In this document: positions 32,986-43,244 of the stretch, one piece after another
How the letters are laid out: each line of letters starts with the position of its first letter
How positions within the stretch are numbered: position 1 is the stretch's first letter
DNA from: Penicillium oxalicum
Lineage: Eukaryota > Ascomycota > Eurotiomycetes > Eurotiales > Aspergillaceae
Length of the DNA stretch: 64,000 nt
Assembly: GCF_001723175.1 (NCBI RefSeq)
Contig: NC_064653.1
Location: 3,658,001-3,722,000, forward strand
Reading direction: 5' to 3'
The notes under the pieces: generated by a model
Database searches by the model: none
What the model was told of the DNA's origin: nothing
The model's input: only the letters and a program-made list of their open reading frames with translations
Made by a program: the position numbers and the translations under genes

Positions 32986-34244
32986 AGAACCCTATTTATC
33001 GGAATCTTGGATGCAGACGCCTCAATCTCAATCTCTGAGTAGTAGATCCCTCTCTTTCTGTCGTACTGGATTTGCACTAGAGCAAGATCTGGATCATAGA
33101 GTCAGACTTCAGAGCTGGGTGTAGGAATTGCCCTGCGGAAATTTAATAGGTGTAAAGTACATGACTTAATTTAAGCCATACCTGAAACCCTAATTATAGA
33201 CTGTGAAGCCAAAATCGTTGAGATTGTTGGGTACCGCTCGTTGGGACTAAACGGTATTCGGCTTGATTGATGGACCGGCTCGGTGGTAATTCAAGTCGTA
33301 TACACCTTCAAGTCGGCAAAGCCTTGGCATAAAAGGTTTCACTGTAAGTTGTGTGGTCAATATTGTAGTTACATAATTGAATAAAATGATCAGTAATCAT
33401 CCCGAACCAACTAAGGTTGCTCAGTCAAACTTAACTGTTCATCAGCTGCGAAAATCGACCAAGACCATAAATTTGACAAGTATCCGGAGCCCAGCAATAT
33501 ACATGTACGCCGAGGACTTAGCATTGCTGGTGTACACACACCCGCTGTAATGAGAGGAGTTCCCGGTGCTGACAACAGCGCGACGGAAATTGTTGTGTAT
33601 GAGGTAGCTTACGCCTCCACTGCGGCACAGAATACAGCTACCCAGGCCAGCGACCATCTCAAAACAGTCTCCGAAGATTTAAACTTGCATCTTCCCGCAT
33701 GTTATGCTGTCTGATTCTGGGTCTACAGTTAGGGTGACTACAGCACGGGTCTCTTTAAAAACTGCTCCAAGCCAACTACTTCGTTTTCATTTGACCTGCA
33801 GGGGATCTTCGCCTCGGTGTCCGAGGACAACTACCATTTGTGAGAGTTTTGAAATCAAGACATAGGCCGAAATTATTCTCGCTCGTGACCGAACCTTGGA
33901 ATTTGGTTCTATTTCCTATAACGTCTGTGCCATTGTTGCAAAGTAATGCCTTTCGATCTAGACTTACGCAGCTCAGAGGGCTTTAAATCCACAATTAAAC
34001 ATATCCATGATCGTGAGGCCTCGGTCGTGTAATAAGGGAGATATAAAGCGACCTTTCATGGGCTTGTTGGGAAGCTATAATTCATCATTCAGTAAGGAAC
34101 TGGAGTTTTGCCCTCAGAGTTAACAGGCCTCTGGGCCCAAAGACAGCCCGAAAATGCATAGCTACCATAGACATTAAGTTACTTCATTGAGTCAGAAGCC
34201 CCAACATGCGGCTGAGGTTGTCATAATCTGGTATCTGGTCAGAT
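32986..34244. other. AT-rich intergenic sequence, no supported gene
   Basis: About 1.26 kb between the GFA-type gene and the kinase relic. Stop codons are frequent in all frames, and I could not assemble any coding or repeat element. Confidence 0.35.
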
Positions 34245-35134
34245 GCAAGGGCTTTGACGGAGTTCATATACTCGCACAGTGGCTACAGACCACTGCAGAG
34301 ATTCTCCGTTGCGATAGAAGACTTCATTGACAAGATTGAATTTGCTGCCATACCATGCGCCTGCCACGGGAGCTACCCGCGAAAGAGAAATACAAGGACG
34401 TATCCCAGTGATTCCATATCATCTCTCCGCGATATAGCAATCCCTTGCTGACGGAAGCAGGCTTGAAAATACAATAGAACTTTCAGCGCCTGCTAGCTGG
34501 CGAGGTAACGGTTGCAGTGAAATCCCACCGTGCCGTTGCTCACCGGTTTATCCATTAGGCCAAAAGGTCCAAGTCAAACCATCTGTTAGGATGGTTTGTC
34601 CTGCAACGGTATTTATAGACGATTGGTCTCACATCCCGCATGTTTTCCCGCATGCGCTCTGGGACCACAGCAGGCCTTGAGTAGTCCCGATCCCGATCAG
34701 AAGCACGCGCTTAAAAGATAGGTCATAGGCAATTTTCCGAGGTTGCACCTCTCCGTGGATAAAGCTTTTTCTGTGTATAAATTTCAGTGTGAAAAGAATC
34801 TGCTTTCCAATGTGCGTAATCTGTTCTAGCAAGAAAAAAAAGCCCGCTACTTACCAGTCGCAGTCTCCCCAGCCGAGCTTGCACAGCGTAGGGAAGAGTA
34901 GGGCCCAGCCGCTCCATAACCAGATAATATCGCTATCCGCAGGTATGTCCTCTCTTAAACCGGTGATAGCCGTGCTAATAAACTAATAGAACTTCTTGAC
35001 TCAGGCTCAATTGTCGGTATAGCTCGTATTCATAATAGAGGGTACTGCTCTGCGGACTGAAGAGTCCCGAGCCTCGCTCCGTCTTTACTATGACCTTTCC
35101 TTCTTGAATAAATCTTATCAGATTCAGATACAGC
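34245..35134 (-). pseudogene. Decayed casein kinase 1-like protein kinase
   Basis: Conceptual translation on the minus strand recovers the order of a CK1-family kinase domain in broken pieces: a KVIVKTERG strand (the ATP-site Lys region), LYYEYELYRQL, a YYLVMERLGPTL hinge, an IGKQILFTLKFIHRKSFIH helix, a degraded GTVGFHCNRYLAS activation segment, SRRDDMESLGYVLVFLFRGS and a final ENLCSGL region. The catalytic loop reads IHGEVQPRK instead of HRDxKPxN and the DFG triplet is IGIG, so phosphotransfer residues are lost. Frames change several times, partly at plausible introns (for example GTAAGT at about 34858) and partly at stops. I read it as a pseudogene; a transcribed pseudokinase is less likely. 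Confidence 0.6.
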
Positions 35135-36001
35135 CTACACAGACACAAAAGGAATAGGCAGAGACTAGTTACGGATTTGTATTTTCGGATTCAGGTTCTG
35201 CTTTAAAATTCCCGCCAAGGTTATGCCGTAGCACCACCACTTCGGGCCCTTGTCTCCTTTGCGGCCCATCACCGTACCGCTGTCCTCACTTTCCATCTTT
35301 TGTTAACTTCTCAGCACTTCTTGCATCTCATGTTTTCTCATATTTTCGCCCAAACTTATAAATTATCCATCGATATATAGAGTCAGCGCCAACATCTTGG
35401 TGAGACCAAATGGTCCCGATGATACTCCACACACCATAGAGCGGATCACTTTGTTCACATCAACTGGAGGTTTCCATGTACAAATTGTATTCGTGGCAGT
35501 GCGGTGTATTAGGTAGTTCAGGAGTCCGACCTGCTGCCGGTTTAATAGACTTCCCAGGCGATCCTCCTAAACAAATCCGCAATTCACTTTAGAAGAGCCA
35601 TGAGTCGGTTGATTGACCAAGTATTAGAACGCCGCCAAAGGTGTGTTTCTCGCCTGAACGTGAGGTCGAGTTCAAGTCAAGTAAGTCATGACTCGGAAGG
35701 GAGACCAACTAGATCAGACCAAGAAGTGTACTCCCGTGCCCTGGAAAACGTGGCATTGCACCCCGAGTGCACAGTTTCCTCGGAAAATTCCTCGCCAAGG
35801 GTCCTCAATGGTCCTGCGTACAGGATTTCATCGTCCATGCGAGATGTCTGTTTATCAAATCTGATCACAAATTTTCTAGCCGACGACTGCTCCGCGAGCC
35901 TTCCCAGTTTCTCGGCTTTCTCATCGGCAAACATCCACATCTAGCGCCTGGATGAGGCTTTGGGGCGTCCTCATGGTGTTGGATGCAGATGGCTTGAATC
36001 T
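35135..36001. other. Relic-rich intergenic sequence, uncertain small frames
   Basis: May include the degraded 5' end of the kinase relic up to about 35340. Between 35600 and 35944 both strands are open: 114 codons on + from an ATG, and 84 codons on - at 35686-35940. Neither resembles a known family, and at most one can be real. Confidence 0.3.
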
Positions 36002-36748
36002 TCACACTTTGGGTCGCAAGGCATACGACTTGACAGGCAGAAGCTTAAACTGCTTTGGGAAGCCAGTCTGAATCTCCGCCTTGATGACCGTCATTCCAGC
36101 CTCTTCGAAGATTTGCTTGAATTTGGCATCCGTCCGAGTGACGCTGCTGTCCTCATCATCATACATGTCTTGCTCGTTGGGCGAAGTGGACAGATTCTCT
36201 TTCACCACCATTAAGCCCGTCTCCGTCAAAGCCTCCCGACACCGAGAGACATACTGAACGAGTTGCGCGTCTGTGAGATGACCCACGCACCACTGGGTCC
36301 AGATCAAGTCGTATTTTTTCTCTGGATACCAGTTTTCCAACCCCACGGTGTAAATGTCACCCACCACCCCGTCTTTCTTGAGCGGTCCTTCCTGCAGCAC
36401 CTGAGTAAATTTGGGCACTGGCTCAACCGCATCGACCACTGTGCATACATGACGGAGAAAGCCTTCCGTCACACGCCCGACACCGGCACCGCAGTCCACG
36501 CCCTGGCGGAATTGCCCACCAGACGGCACTGTGGGCAGGAGTCGACGAACTTTGCTCAGAAAGTTCTTGGATCCTTGCAATTCGATACGCGAGTACCACG
36601 GATATTGGCCCAGCATGCCAAGCATGTTGCTTGAGGTACTGGGGAGGCTACTCCAGTACCGAATGGATGCAGCGTGGTCAATCTTGGAATCAGCCGGGAC
36701 TGATGAACCTGAGATGGACTCATTTTGAGATTCCATATCTTGAGACAT
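36002..36748 (-). CDS. Protein N-terminal methyltransferase (NTM1/Tae1 family)
   Basis: SAM-dependent enzyme that methylates the alpha-amino group of proteins starting with (X)-Pro-Lys after Met removal; yeast Tae1 acts on ribosomal proteins. A single exon of 248 residues. The family hallmarks are AASIRYWSSLPST, NMLGMLGQYPWYSRIELQGS, motif I VDCGAGVGRVTEGFL, an acidic post-I strand VVDAVEPVPKF, and motif IV-like DLIWTQWCVGHLTDAQLV followed by KENLSTSP and the RTDAKFKQIFEEAG region near the C-terminus. Size and order match the family. The ATG at 36748 could alternatively be replaced by the second Met four residues later (MESQN). Confidence 0.93.
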   Translation of the reverse strand: MSQDMESQNESISGSSVPADSKIDHAASIRYWSSLPSTSSNMLGMLGQYPWYSRIELQGSKNFLSKVRRLLPTVPSGGQFRQGVDCGAGVGRVTEGFLRHVCTVVDAVEPVPKFTQVLQEGPLKKDGVVGDIYTVGLENWYPEKKYDLIWTQWCVGHLTDAQLVQYVSRCREALTETGLMVVKENLSTSPNEQDMYDDEDSSVTRTDAKFKQIFEEAGMTVIKAEIQTGFPKQFKLLPVKSYALRPKV

Positions 36749-37612
36749 GACAGGGTTGGGTTTGTGGGATGATCCTCTGCAGTTGTCGGCTTGGGAGTTT
36801 TTTTTTTCTCTCTTTTCTTTCTTCTTTGGATAAGTGGGTATGATGGTCTCCGGACTTGCCCTTTGGGTGCAACTGCCTTTTGGTGCCTCAGGTGCTAATT
36901 TAGTGGGTCGTCTCTCTCCGCTGGGGAACTTTGCCTCATCACGAGATTCACCGAGATTTGGTAATCACAATTCACCTGATCGGCACAGTACTTGGGTACT
37001 TGAAGCCACAAGTCACGTTACGAGATCAGGTGCGCGCTCTGCAGATGGCAAGGATTGACTCTTCTGGGCTGGAATTGTTGCTCAGACAGACACCACAACC
37101 TGGCGATGACAAGATCATTTTAAGTTGTTAGGTATTCTGTTTTAGTATGGTGAAATATTACAGTGCGCCCCGCGAGAGTTGGGGTGAGACGTGCATATCA
37201 GTCTCCCCGTCTTTGAATCCATGTTGCCCACAGCAGCAGCGATGCTTTCAGGTTCAATCTATTGCGGTTTTTTTTTCTTGATGGAAGAAGCCCTTGAGGG
37301 TGAACCTGCGCCTGTAGGCCTCAACATTAACCATGTCCAGAAGATGCAGAATCATGTACAGTTTAATAATCCAGCATTTACTATCCAGCTTTCCTTTTTC
37401 CCTTTTCTTCTTTTTTTCAAAAAAAACTAGCGCTTGCGCATGTCGGCCACCTCCACATGCAGCGCTCCCCATGACCCCAAAGTCTGGCCGCTTCGATGGG
37501 CGGGTCCCGGCCAGCCGACCTCGGGGGCAACTGGCCCCTCGGACGAGTCTTTATTGACCTGGAGTTGCAAGCACATCTGCGCATCTTGATGGTTGGCAAT
37601 CGAGACGACGCC
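36749..37612. other. Divergent intergenic region, no supported gene
   Basis: Between the methyltransferase (-) and the C2H2 gene (+). It contains T-runs near 36798-36806 and 37267-37275 and no supported coding sequence. The C2H2 leader may extend into it; an additional in-frame ATG lies at 37589. Confidence 0.35.
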
Positions 37613-40204
37613 ATGGTAGACCAGCAGGACTCTTGGGACCTTCATTCATATGAGCTGGACGCCACTGTGCAGACGTATGGAGACCTTGAACATGTATCAC
37701 CCCCAGGTGAGTCAGTTGCGTTGCGTGCGCTTCGGAGATGGCCGAAACGAGTGATGCTGAGCAGCGGTCAAAGACTGATCTGATTTTGATCCTTTCTGAA
37801 GTCGACAACACGTTGAATGATCTACTATTTTACGATCATGATCAAGATCAAGCTCAAGGCCAAAGTTTCATAGGCGGAGAAGGAGCATACATCCATGAGC
37901 GCAGCCTTGGCTCGACGCATGTCTCGCCCATCAGCAATGACGCTCCCCAGCTCTTACCTGTGTCAGCGTGGACGCAAAGTCCTTCTGTATCGGAGAGCTG
38001 GGATCCGGTGGACTTGGGTTTCTACGATTCCAATTTCAATGTGTACAGAGGCCCTTCTTCAGAACCTTCAAATGTCGCCTCTGGAGTTGCTGGATTCTCC
38101 TGCCCAGCAACTCCACCTTTGCCTCCTCCTAACGGTGCTGAAGTCCAGACAACGGAACAGAGCAAAGTATGGGGCTTGCCTTTTCTGAACAGTGGTACCA
38201 CATCCGGACTCACGGATGTAGTGCAAAACGATCATCGTCCAGTACCAGCTCGATCGACAAGTCGTCCCTTGGGTCTTCCCAGAAAGAGAAGTCGGTACTC
38301 ACTCTCCAGGTGGCGGCCACGAAGTACCGGATCATGTACTCCTATCAGCCCGAATTCTCAAGATCCAATGCGGAGATGGCAAGAATCTCCCCCGGAAGAC
38401 GAACCGGCATCGTTGTCGGCGATCATGCGCGCCATCGACGACTCCAGGGATTTGTCGACCGATTCAGTAGACCAGGGGTCTGCGCTAGAGTCCTTCCGCC
38501 ATCATCGTCGACCAGCTTCGATCGCCAGTTCACGAAGCGGCACCAGCGTGTCCTCATGGCAGTCGTCGGTCTCGACACGGTCGGCAATCTCCGCGTCGTG
38601 GAATTCCCAATCTCATGCAGCGGGCCCCAAAGTTAACAAGGGGAGAGGGAAAGCTAGAAAACCGAGTGGTCTGGACACCGAGCGGATTTTTTGCTGCACG
38701 TTCTGCTGCGACACCTTCAAGAACAAGTACGATTGGTCTCGGCACGAAAAGTCTCTGCATCTGAACTTGGGAGGCTGGGCGTGCACACCGCATGGTGGTA
38801 CTGTCTGGTCCGCCGTGACCGGGAGGCTACGATGTGTCTACTGTGAAATGGAGGATCCTACGTTGGAGCACCTTGATAGACACAACCACTTTCAATGCTC
38901 GAATTCGACCCACTTGTTCCGTCGCAAAGACCATCTGGTTCAACACCTCCGGCTTGTGCATGCCCTCGATACCTTGCCTCCGCTTGATGACTGGAAAATC
39001 CCCGGTCCACCGATTACCTCACGGTGTGGCTTCTGCGACCACAGAATGGAAAGCTGGGATGAAAGGACCGATCATCTGGCGGCTCATTTCCGTCAGGGAA
39101 TGACCATGAAGGACTGGCATGGTGAACATGACTTTGCCCCGGAAGTGGCTGCCAAAGTCATCAACTCCCTCCCACCTTATCTCTTGAGCTGGGAATCAAA
39201 CACGATAGTGCCTTTCCGCGCCTCCAACAAGACGGCGCAGGATCATCTCGACCAAATCTCCGCCCGGGTGAATTCGATAGCTGCTCAAAACACCTCTTCG
39301 CAGCCCGCCGCATCATCCGCGGCGCCGGCAGGTGATTCCAAATCACCTGTAGGGGATGAAGCAATGGTGCCCCTCGAGACTTTCACGGGCATTTTGACTC
39401 AACATCTCAGCCGCTATGCTCGCCAGCAAATGAGTATGGGGATCATCCCCACGGATGAGATGTTTCAGCAAGAATCCAGACGACTGCTCTATGACTCGGA
39501 AGATTCATGGAATCAATCAATCGCTGACAATCCCGCCTGGATCTCCTCTTTTCGGCGACAACTCCAGGTACAGTCGGGGCCCTTGTCAAGTGCTAATCCT
39601 GATCACTTGGACATGTCAATAGTCAATTTGGGCACTACCACGGACACAGAGCAAGCTCAAAACTTACCTTGAAAAATGCATGGATCCTCCTTGTGGAGAT
39701 GCGGATGTAAGAAGCATTTTGAATTAAGTCTTATGGCCCATTCATTCTATCCTGTTCACCACGAAAAGACCGGGCATCGAACCGAGGCAAGCATTTCCTC
39801 CAAAAAAACAATGTGTCGCGTCTTATTGGACAAAGAGAGTCTTACTCGCCGCTTGAGTCAGGTCTCAAGGGCTCTACTGCGCTCCCCCATCGAAAGAGCA
39901 GACCCTGAATCGCCCAGAGACCACCAGATTCATCATGCGCTCTGACTAACATCTGTAGGTCGGCCGAATGGGAGGCACACTACCCTTCAAAAAATCAAAA
40001 CGAGTGTCTCGCCTTGGTCCTTCGGATACCTGGATTAAGGATCTCGGGAGAAGGATGTGGTCACACCGAATTCATCGCGCGCGGTTACACAACCGAGGAA
40101 CCAGAAGCTCCATCTGGGCCGTACCAGGCCGCATCTTCAGTAGCTTCAACGGCCTTTTCGGCCTTGACTTGGACTGGACAGAACCAACGAGGGGGTTACG
40201 GTGA
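37613..40204 (+). CDS. C2H2 zinc finger transcription factor, four exons
   Basis: Hand-read exons 37613-37706, 37802-39567, 39623-39706 and 39959-40204 join in phase to 729 residues. A simpler model is one long frame 37738-39672 starting MAETSDAEQ. I prefer the spliced model because all three introns have good sites (GTGAGT, GTACAG, GTAAGA donors; the last has CTAAC close to its acceptor) and the joined C-terminus stays coding for 110 more residues. The N-terminal half is Ser/Pro-rich. Zinc-finger-like segments occur at about residues 320-460: FCCTFCCDTFKNKYDWSRHE with a following His, a CVYCEM...HLDRH unit, HLFRRKDHLVQHLRLVH and CGFCDHRMESWDERTDHLAAH. This set is typical of a fungal-specific C2H2 regulator class with no assigned target. 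Nuclear location is inferred. Confidence 0.78.
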
Positions 40205-40544
40205 ATGCTTGAATTCTAATATGTGTTACACCTCGGAGGATGAAATGAGGAAATCTCCAAATGAATGATTACTCTACCTGCATGAGTGAGCCCGATAATC
40301 CCGTTCATTCTCTACAGAGATTCTCTCGTCGTAGGTATACACGATTGAAGCTGAGCTGAGGTGTGTTGCATGAAGAAGAAAACCAGAACTTCCTATGAGA
40401 AATAAGAGGCTCAGCTTAGAAATAGAGGTATATATCTATCAAAAAAAAATCGCACAATCCGACTCCTCTCTTCTTCACACCTCAATCCAAAACTCAAATC
40501 AAATCTCAACCCAGAAACCCACCTGCACCCTTCTACATCCAAAA
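40205..40544. promoter_or_regulatory. Spacer upstream of the CFEM gene
   Basis: 340 bp between the C2H2 stop and the CFEM start. An A-rich and CA/TC-rich leader just before 40545 looks like a 5' UTR. Nothing else is recognised. Confidence 0.3.
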
Positions 40545-41035
40545 ATGAGAACCTCCATCCTTGCCCCCCTCACCATCCTCTTCTCCCTCGCCCTTGCAGG
40601 AACCCCAGATAACCCCCAAAACATGACCCCTTGTCTGGTAAGCCATACAAGTTTTTTGTCATAATTTCAGAATACTCAATATCAATGTATCAACTAACCC
40701 GAATCAATATCCCCCAGCTCAAATGCAACCAACAAGCCGCCGAACAAGTCGGCTGTGGCACATATCTCAATACGGACTGTACTTGTCCGAGCGATCCGTT
40801 CGTCGTGGCGCTAAACACGTGCCTGTTTGCGCACTGCGACGCGGCCGATGTTGAAAGTGAGCCCTTTTCCCCCGGCCCCTTTGTTTTCTTCTCGTTTGTT
40901 TTATTTGGAATTTAGTCTCGGGAGATGGGACACTTTTTTTCAATTTTGATTGCTAACGCCTTTCATGAAAATCTGCTGGATTTAGTGTCCAAGGTGTTGC
41001 ATGTGAAGATTTGTCATGGGGATCCGGTGCCGTGA
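40545..41035 (+). CDS. Small secreted CFEM-domain protein
   Basis: CFEM domains are fungal extracellular eight-Cys modules; known members bind heme or act at the cell surface or host interface. Exons 40545-40637, 40718-40856 and 40986-41035 join to 93 residues. A signal peptide covers residues 1 to about 18 (MRTSILAPLTILFSLALA). The mature part has exactly eight Cys spread over all three exons: PCL | LKC, VGCG, TDCTC, NTC, AHC and, in the last exon, KICHGD. The spacing, including the TDCTC pair followed by TC..AHC, fits CFEM. The protein is only one domain with no Ser/Thr stalk, and it lacks an obvious GPI-anchor signal. The Asp before the fourth Cys, at the usual heme-ligand place, is present. 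Confidence 0.8.
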
Positions 41036-41738
41036 TGGGAGAAGGATGGAAGACGGGATGAGATTGGGATGGTGGATGGTTTTAGGGAATGGAGATTGTC
41101 TCTTTGTTGTTGGTGGTGGGGGGAGTAGGGGATAGGTAGTAGGTGGTCAAGTGGCATCGCCGCGGTGTTGCATTAATGAGTGGCTCGAGATTTAAGAATG
41201 AGATTGATGGTTTATTTTTTGGGGAGATACATGTGTGGCGAATAGAGTGCGTAGATCGACGAGTCGAGATATTACTGGGGCGAGGGAGTGTAAAGTCTTC
41301 TTCTAAGGTTGGGAAAAAAAAAGGCCTAGTATGAAAAAGGCGGAGAGGAATTTGACAAATCAAAGTGTTAAACTTGATTTGATTATAATGCAAATCGCAT
41401 CGTCTATATTAGGTTAAAAATTTTGAGAGTCAAGGACTCGGGAGGTGCTCCCTCCGGCGAGACTCGACTCCTTGGTGATGATGATCATCTGAGAGGCGCG
41501 ACGGGTGTGGAATTGCACACAATCCCGTCAGCCGCTGCAAACAGAGCAATGTGACATTAAGTAACGCTCGTAATATGTTGAATGGGGGTATCATAAGTCA
41601 TGTTGAAATCGTAGAAGAGAAAAAAAAAAACTTGCGTGTCGTCGAATGAGCAGCCATGTTAAATCGGCTGCTCCATTTTTTTTGTGTTCCCTTTCTGTTG
41701 CTTTTTTTTATGTGTTGAAGACCATAGGGCAGAATGTG
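41036..41738. other. Intergenic between convergent genes
   Basis: 703 bp with AT-rich stretches and A/T runs near 41318 and 41620. No gene is supported. Confidence 0.35.
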
Positions 41739-43244
41739 TTAAACAGCCGTCGCCGTCTCCGTCTGGCCCTCACCAGTAGTCTTCTGGCCACCGGCTTCGT
41801 CGGCCGTCACTCGCACCTCGTGACTGTGCTCGAGTTCCGACAGGACGATCCAGGTGGGAATGATGGCGATCAGGGTAATGCCAAAGTTGAGTCCAATGCT
41901 GACAAAGTGGTTTGCACCACCTTCCGACTGCATGGCCCAGGCGACGGTCTGGCCCAAGGCTTCGAAGCCTCGCAGGATACCGCAGTGGTAGGACAGCGAG
42001 GAGAGATCGGTGGTGTATTGACCGATGAGCCAGTACAAGAATTGTTGAAAGGCCTGGCCACCAAAGGTCCAGAAGAAGACGAGGGCGTAGGATTTGCCGA
42101 ATCCACCGGTGAACCAGTCAAAGACGGGAGATTCGGGAGCATTATAGAATTGATTTTGGAGGATGGAGGCCCAGATCCATGTGCCGGTCAGAATGGTGAC
42201 GATGGCGACGAATGCGATCTTGGCACGGGTCTTGATGTGGATGCCTTGGCGATCGAGAAGCCCCGCGATGAGGAACGAGGAGGCGATACCGGCAAAGTTG
42301 GTGAAGAAGGAGGAGAAAGCACGCGCGCGCACGGTGAAGTAGGTTGTGAGCCAGGTGCTGAGGAAACCGTTGTAGAAGTAGCTGATGAAGAAGGATGGGA
42401 GGAGGAGGAGAATGCGACGCGTGGCCAGCAGTGAGACGGCCGCCTTGAATTCGGCAGCCCAGGTGGGCTGCTTGTGAACGAGAACAAGGGTTCGGTCCTT
42501 GCGCTGGACCTTCTCGGCGGGACTCAGAAGAAGGGCAATTGGGAAGCCCAGACACATGATGACAATGAAGACAATGTACGTGCTGGAGCTGATGGAGCCC
42601 TTGCTGGACGTCTGTGCATTGAGGCCCAGGTTGATGGCACCTCCGACGATGGGACCGGCAGCTTTGGCAGTTTGCCAAATTGCTAAGGAGAGAGAACAAA
42701 GACTGTTAGGCACACCATTCAATTAAGACTGCGCTAGGATCATTGATCGGTACTTACCCAGGTAGAAGGCTCGCTCATGAGGGCTAGGGTATCCGATGAT
42801 GATGGCTGCTTCGGCAGCCCAGAAGAAACCAGCCGAGATACCACACAAGGCGCTTCCAAAGAGCATGAACCATGTATTGGCCGAGTAGTTGTTGGTGTAC
42901 AGACCGGCACCGTAGATGGGATAGCCGATGGCACCCAAGGTCAATCCATAACGCAGACCAATACGATTGTTGATCGCTCCCGCCGCCACGCACACGATGG
43001 CAAAGAGACCGTAGACCAGCGCATTCGCCGCCGACACCGCGTACGGCTCTGCAGCACCACCCGCACCCAGATTGTTCAAGGCATCCCACATGCCCGGAGC
43101 CGTGAAGGATACACCGCTGGCAATGGCAATCTGGAAGGGAATCGACCGAAAGATCGACCGGCGGGTCTGCAGCTGGGATGATTCGACCACCGAGGGAGCG
43201 TCTGGCTCACCCGCCGTCTTGGATTCGGGACTCGCGGCACCCAT
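41739..43244 (-). CDS. UNC93-type major facilitator superfamily transporter
   Basis: Membrane protein of 476 residues; exons 42758-43244 and 41739-42682, with a GTAAGT/TTAG intron. About 11-12 hydrophobic segments are seen, starting at residue 35. Features typical of fungal UNC93-like proteins are GVSFTAPGMWDALNNLGAGG after the first segment, NRIGLRYGLTLGAIGYP, the block SAGFFWAAEAAIIIGYP (the 'GxxW' segment), ERAFYLAIWQTAKAAGPIVGGAINL created across the splice junction, and GLLDRQG in the second half. The transported substrate is not known for the fungal branch. The ATG at 43244 (MGAASPES) is chosen; the frame is open upstream through a GA repeat (43259-43281), which would give an odd Ser/Leu repeat if translated. 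Confidence 0.9.

Noticed and set aside
35600..35944. Small gene on either strand
   Set aside because: Both strands are open over the same interval, neither has a recognisable motif, and the surroundings are degraded.
39775..39840. Possible tRNA on the minus strand because of a GGTTCGATGCC word
   Set aside because: No A-box or acceptor stem could be placed at the right distance. It lies in the last intron of the C2H2 gene.
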